Source: Acidimicrobiia bacterium (GTDB taxonomy: Bacteria > Actinomycetota > Acidimicrobiia > Acidimicrobiales > Ilumatobacteraceae). Taken from it: a stretch of DNA of 6,369 nucleotides. Below the pieces are notes generated by a model. It was not told where the DNA came from. It made no database searches and was given only the letters and a program-made list of their open reading frames with translations. The position numbers were made by a program, and so were the translations under genes. Where the stretch lies: the NCBI GenBank assembly GCA_013821025.1, contig JACDHN010000164.1, positions 1-6,369 of the forward strand. Direction: 5' to 3'. Below are positions 5,407 to 6,369 of this stretch, one piece after another (position 1 is the first letter of the stretch; each line of letters starts with the position of its first letter).

Positions 5407-6331
5407 TGCTCTCTCCCGGTGGGGTTGCCATCAGGCTAGGACCGATCCCCGGGATGGCGCGCAAGGTGGCTGCGCGGGTTGCATCGCGAATCGTGTCGAC
5501 GGGGACTTGGCGCAGGCCGGCGATGTGTTCGCCGACGAGCGTCACCCACGCAGGCGTGTTCGCTCTACCGCGGTTCGGTGAGGGCGCGAGATATGGGCTG
5601 TCGGTCTCCACGAGCATCCGTTCCAGTGGGCATTCGCGGGCTGCATCGTGGATCTCCGTGGACTTGGCGAACGTCACGATGCCCGAGAACGACACGTACG
5701 CGCCGCGCTCGACACTCGCCCGCATCTCGTCGGGGCCGCCCGTGAAGCAATGGATGATCGTGCGCTGCGGCACGCCCTCTGTGTCGAGGATGTCGAACGT
5801 GTCTTCCCACGCGTCGCGAGTGTGGACAACGAGCGGCAGAACGCGATCGTTGGCGATCGCGATCTGCTCGGCGAACGCCCGCCGTTGGGCGTCCCGAGGG
5901 GAGTGGTCGTAGTAGTAGTCGAGCCCGCATTCGCCGACCGCGACGACGCCCGGTCGGTCGAACAGGTCGAGCACCGTCTCGACGCCGTGGCGCGCCTCGT
6001 GGGGATGGAGCCCGACCGTGGCGTGGATGGGGGTGAACCGCGACGCTAGGTCGATCCCGGCCAGCGACGTCTCCCGATCACAGCCGACCGTGACCATCGC
6101 CGCTACGCCGGCGTCGCGAGCCTCGGCGAGCGCGCCATCGACTCCACCCGGAATCCGTTCCTCATAGACGTGACAGTGCGAATCGATCCATGATGCCTGT
6201 CTCGCTCGCTGGCGCTCGCTCGAGTGCTCCTCGTCGCTGGCGCTTCCCTGCTGCTGATCTCGCTCGCTGCGCTCGCTCGATTCCGGCTCGTCGCTGGCGC
6301 TTCCCTCGCCGGCTGACGTCACATCGTTCAC
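5396..6331 (-). CDS. tatD: TatD-family metal-dependent hydrolase (3'-5' DNA exonuclease type) with repeat-derived N-terminal extension
   Basis: TatD proteins are TIM-barrel metallohydrolases; characterised members are Mg-dependent 3'-5' DNases linked to DNA repair. The core (about 48-300) is complete. WIDSHCH (48-54) carries metal ligands H52 and H54, and VGLHPHEA is at 106-113. VGECGLDYYYD (132-142) carries E134, VVHTRDA (168-174) H170, and IIHCFTGG (192-199) H194. ETDSPYLAP (242-250) carries D244, and RGRANTP is at 254-260. Family members usually start one or two residues before xIDSHCH. Here a polar extension of about 47 residues (GSASDE and SSER units, QQQ) precedes it, and no in-frame ATG, GTG or TTG lies near the core. 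GTG at 6331 is chosen because it makes a GTGA overlap with the frame ending upstream. GTG at 6322 is an alternative, and the frame is open to the window edge. tatD heads the operon with the barrel gene, rsmA and ispE. In actinobacteria it usually follows metG. Confidence 0.93.
   Translation of the reverse strand: MNDVTSAGEGSASDEPESSERSERDQQQGSASDEEHSSERQRARQASWIDSHCHVYEERIPGGVDGALAEARDAGVAAMVTVGCDRETSLAGIDLASRFTPIHATVGLHPHEARHGVETVLDLFDRPGVVAVGECGLDYYYDHSPRDAQRRAFAEQIAIANDRVLPLVVHTRDAWEDTFDILDTEGVPQRTIIHCFTGGPDEMRASVERGAYVSFSGIVTFAKSTEIHDAARECPLERMLVETDSPYLAPSPNRGRANTPAWVTLVGEHIAGLRQVPVDTIRDATRAATLRAIPGIGPSLMATPPGESTEP
5411..5417 (-). promoter_or_regulatory. Ribosome binding site that favours a CTG start
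   Basis: The minus strand reads GGGAGAG, AGCA, then CTG at 5406-5404. The GGAG core is 6 bases from the CTG, a standard spacing, and lies inside the tatD 3' end. Between the preceding in-frame stop and the TTG at 5361 there is no in-frame ATG, GTG or TTG. This makes CTG the best candidate start for the barrel-domain gene. Confidence 0.5.
6200..6248. repeat. Direct repeat copy 2 inside the tatD 5' end (49 bp)
   Basis: On the plus strand it begins TCTCGCTCGCT and ends TCGTCGCTGGCGCTTCCC. It matches 6258-6305 except for one extra G in the middle and a few substitutions near 6222-6229. It contains a mirror repeat, CTCGCTCGC (6201-6209) and CGCTCGCTC (6213-6221), separated by TGG. It encodes GSASDEEHSSERQRAR in TatD. 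Confidence 0.85.
6258..6305. repeat. Direct repeat copy 1 inside the tatD 5' end (48 bp)
   Basis: This is the partner of 6200-6248, separated from it by CTGCTGCTGA-like triplet sequence (6249-6257). Mirror arms are CTCGCTCGC (6259-6267) and CGCTCGCTC (6270-6278) around TG. It encodes GSASDEPESSERSERD. The one-base length difference between copies means that the second copy switches frame part-way along. Confidence 0.85.
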
Positions 6332-6369
6332 ATCGTGGGGGCCGAAGCTTTGCGCCCCTCGGTCATGTG
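6328..6369 (-). CDS. Possible 3' end of the gene upstream of tatD (partial, unidentified)
   Basis: Thirteen codons (HMTEGRKASAPTM) lead to a TGA at 6330-6328, which overlaps the tatD GTG as GTGA. The same overlap style joins rplY to pth and rsmA to ispE, which is the reason to list it. By conserved order the gene could be metG, but the residues are too few to recognise any family and random open frame is a real alternative. Confidence 0.3.
   Translation of the reverse strand, partial: HMTEGRKASAPTM

Noticed and set aside
6190..6192. ATG just before the TatD core as its start
   Set aside because: The ATG in CATCATGGATCG is out of frame with WIDSHCH, so it cannot start the protein without a frameshift.

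Overview
This is a GC-rich chromosomal housekeeping window with the gene order of an actinobacterium. The conserved order tatD – (rpfB position) – rsmA – ispE – tRNA-Gln – glmU – prs – rplY – pth, GTG/TTG starts, and a stand-alone 30-residue bS22-type ribosomal protein all point to Actinomycetota. A deep lineage such as Acidimicrobiia is my best guess, but it rests on gene style rather than a search. It is not a mobile or accessory region: I see no insertion sequence, prophage, CRISPR array or defence locus.

Layout, read in the direction of transcription (right to left, minus strand). At the right edge lies the last bit of an unidentified reading frame, followed by tatD (5396-6331). Next is a small membrane-anchored protein with a degenerate double-psi beta-barrel domain (4849-5406), where rpfB sits in mycobacteria. 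Then come rsmA/ksgA (4034-4852) and ispE (3300-4037). These genes overlap by 4 to 11 bases and look like one translationally coupled operon. A second cluster follows: tRNA-Gln(UUG) (3053-3127), glmU (1924-3027), prs (932-1921), rplY (159-887) and the 5' end of pth (1-162, cut by the window edge). The only plus-strand gene is the tiny bS22 gene at 3196-3288. It diverges from the tRNA and converges on ispE with 11 bases between the stops.

The genes combine translation (bS22, L25, Pth, RsmA, tRNA-Gln), precursor supply (PRPP synthase, UDP-GlcNAc, isoprenoid CDP-ME kinase) and envelope functions. No stretch of 300 bases or more lacks a gene.

Points worth a second look: (1) GlmU ends at 367 residues, has Trp where the acetyltransferase Arg should be, and lacks the rest of the acetyltransferase domain, with prs starting 2 bases later. 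(2) TatD carries an extra N-terminal extension of about 47 residues encoded by two copies of a 48/49-bp repeat. (3) The rpfB-position protein has a barrel domain without the RlpA catalytic Asp and probably starts at CTG. (4) An identical 11-base box, CCGGTAGCGTG, lies 7-8 bases before the ATG of two ribosomal-protein genes on opposite strands. I found no clearly new multi-gene system here.
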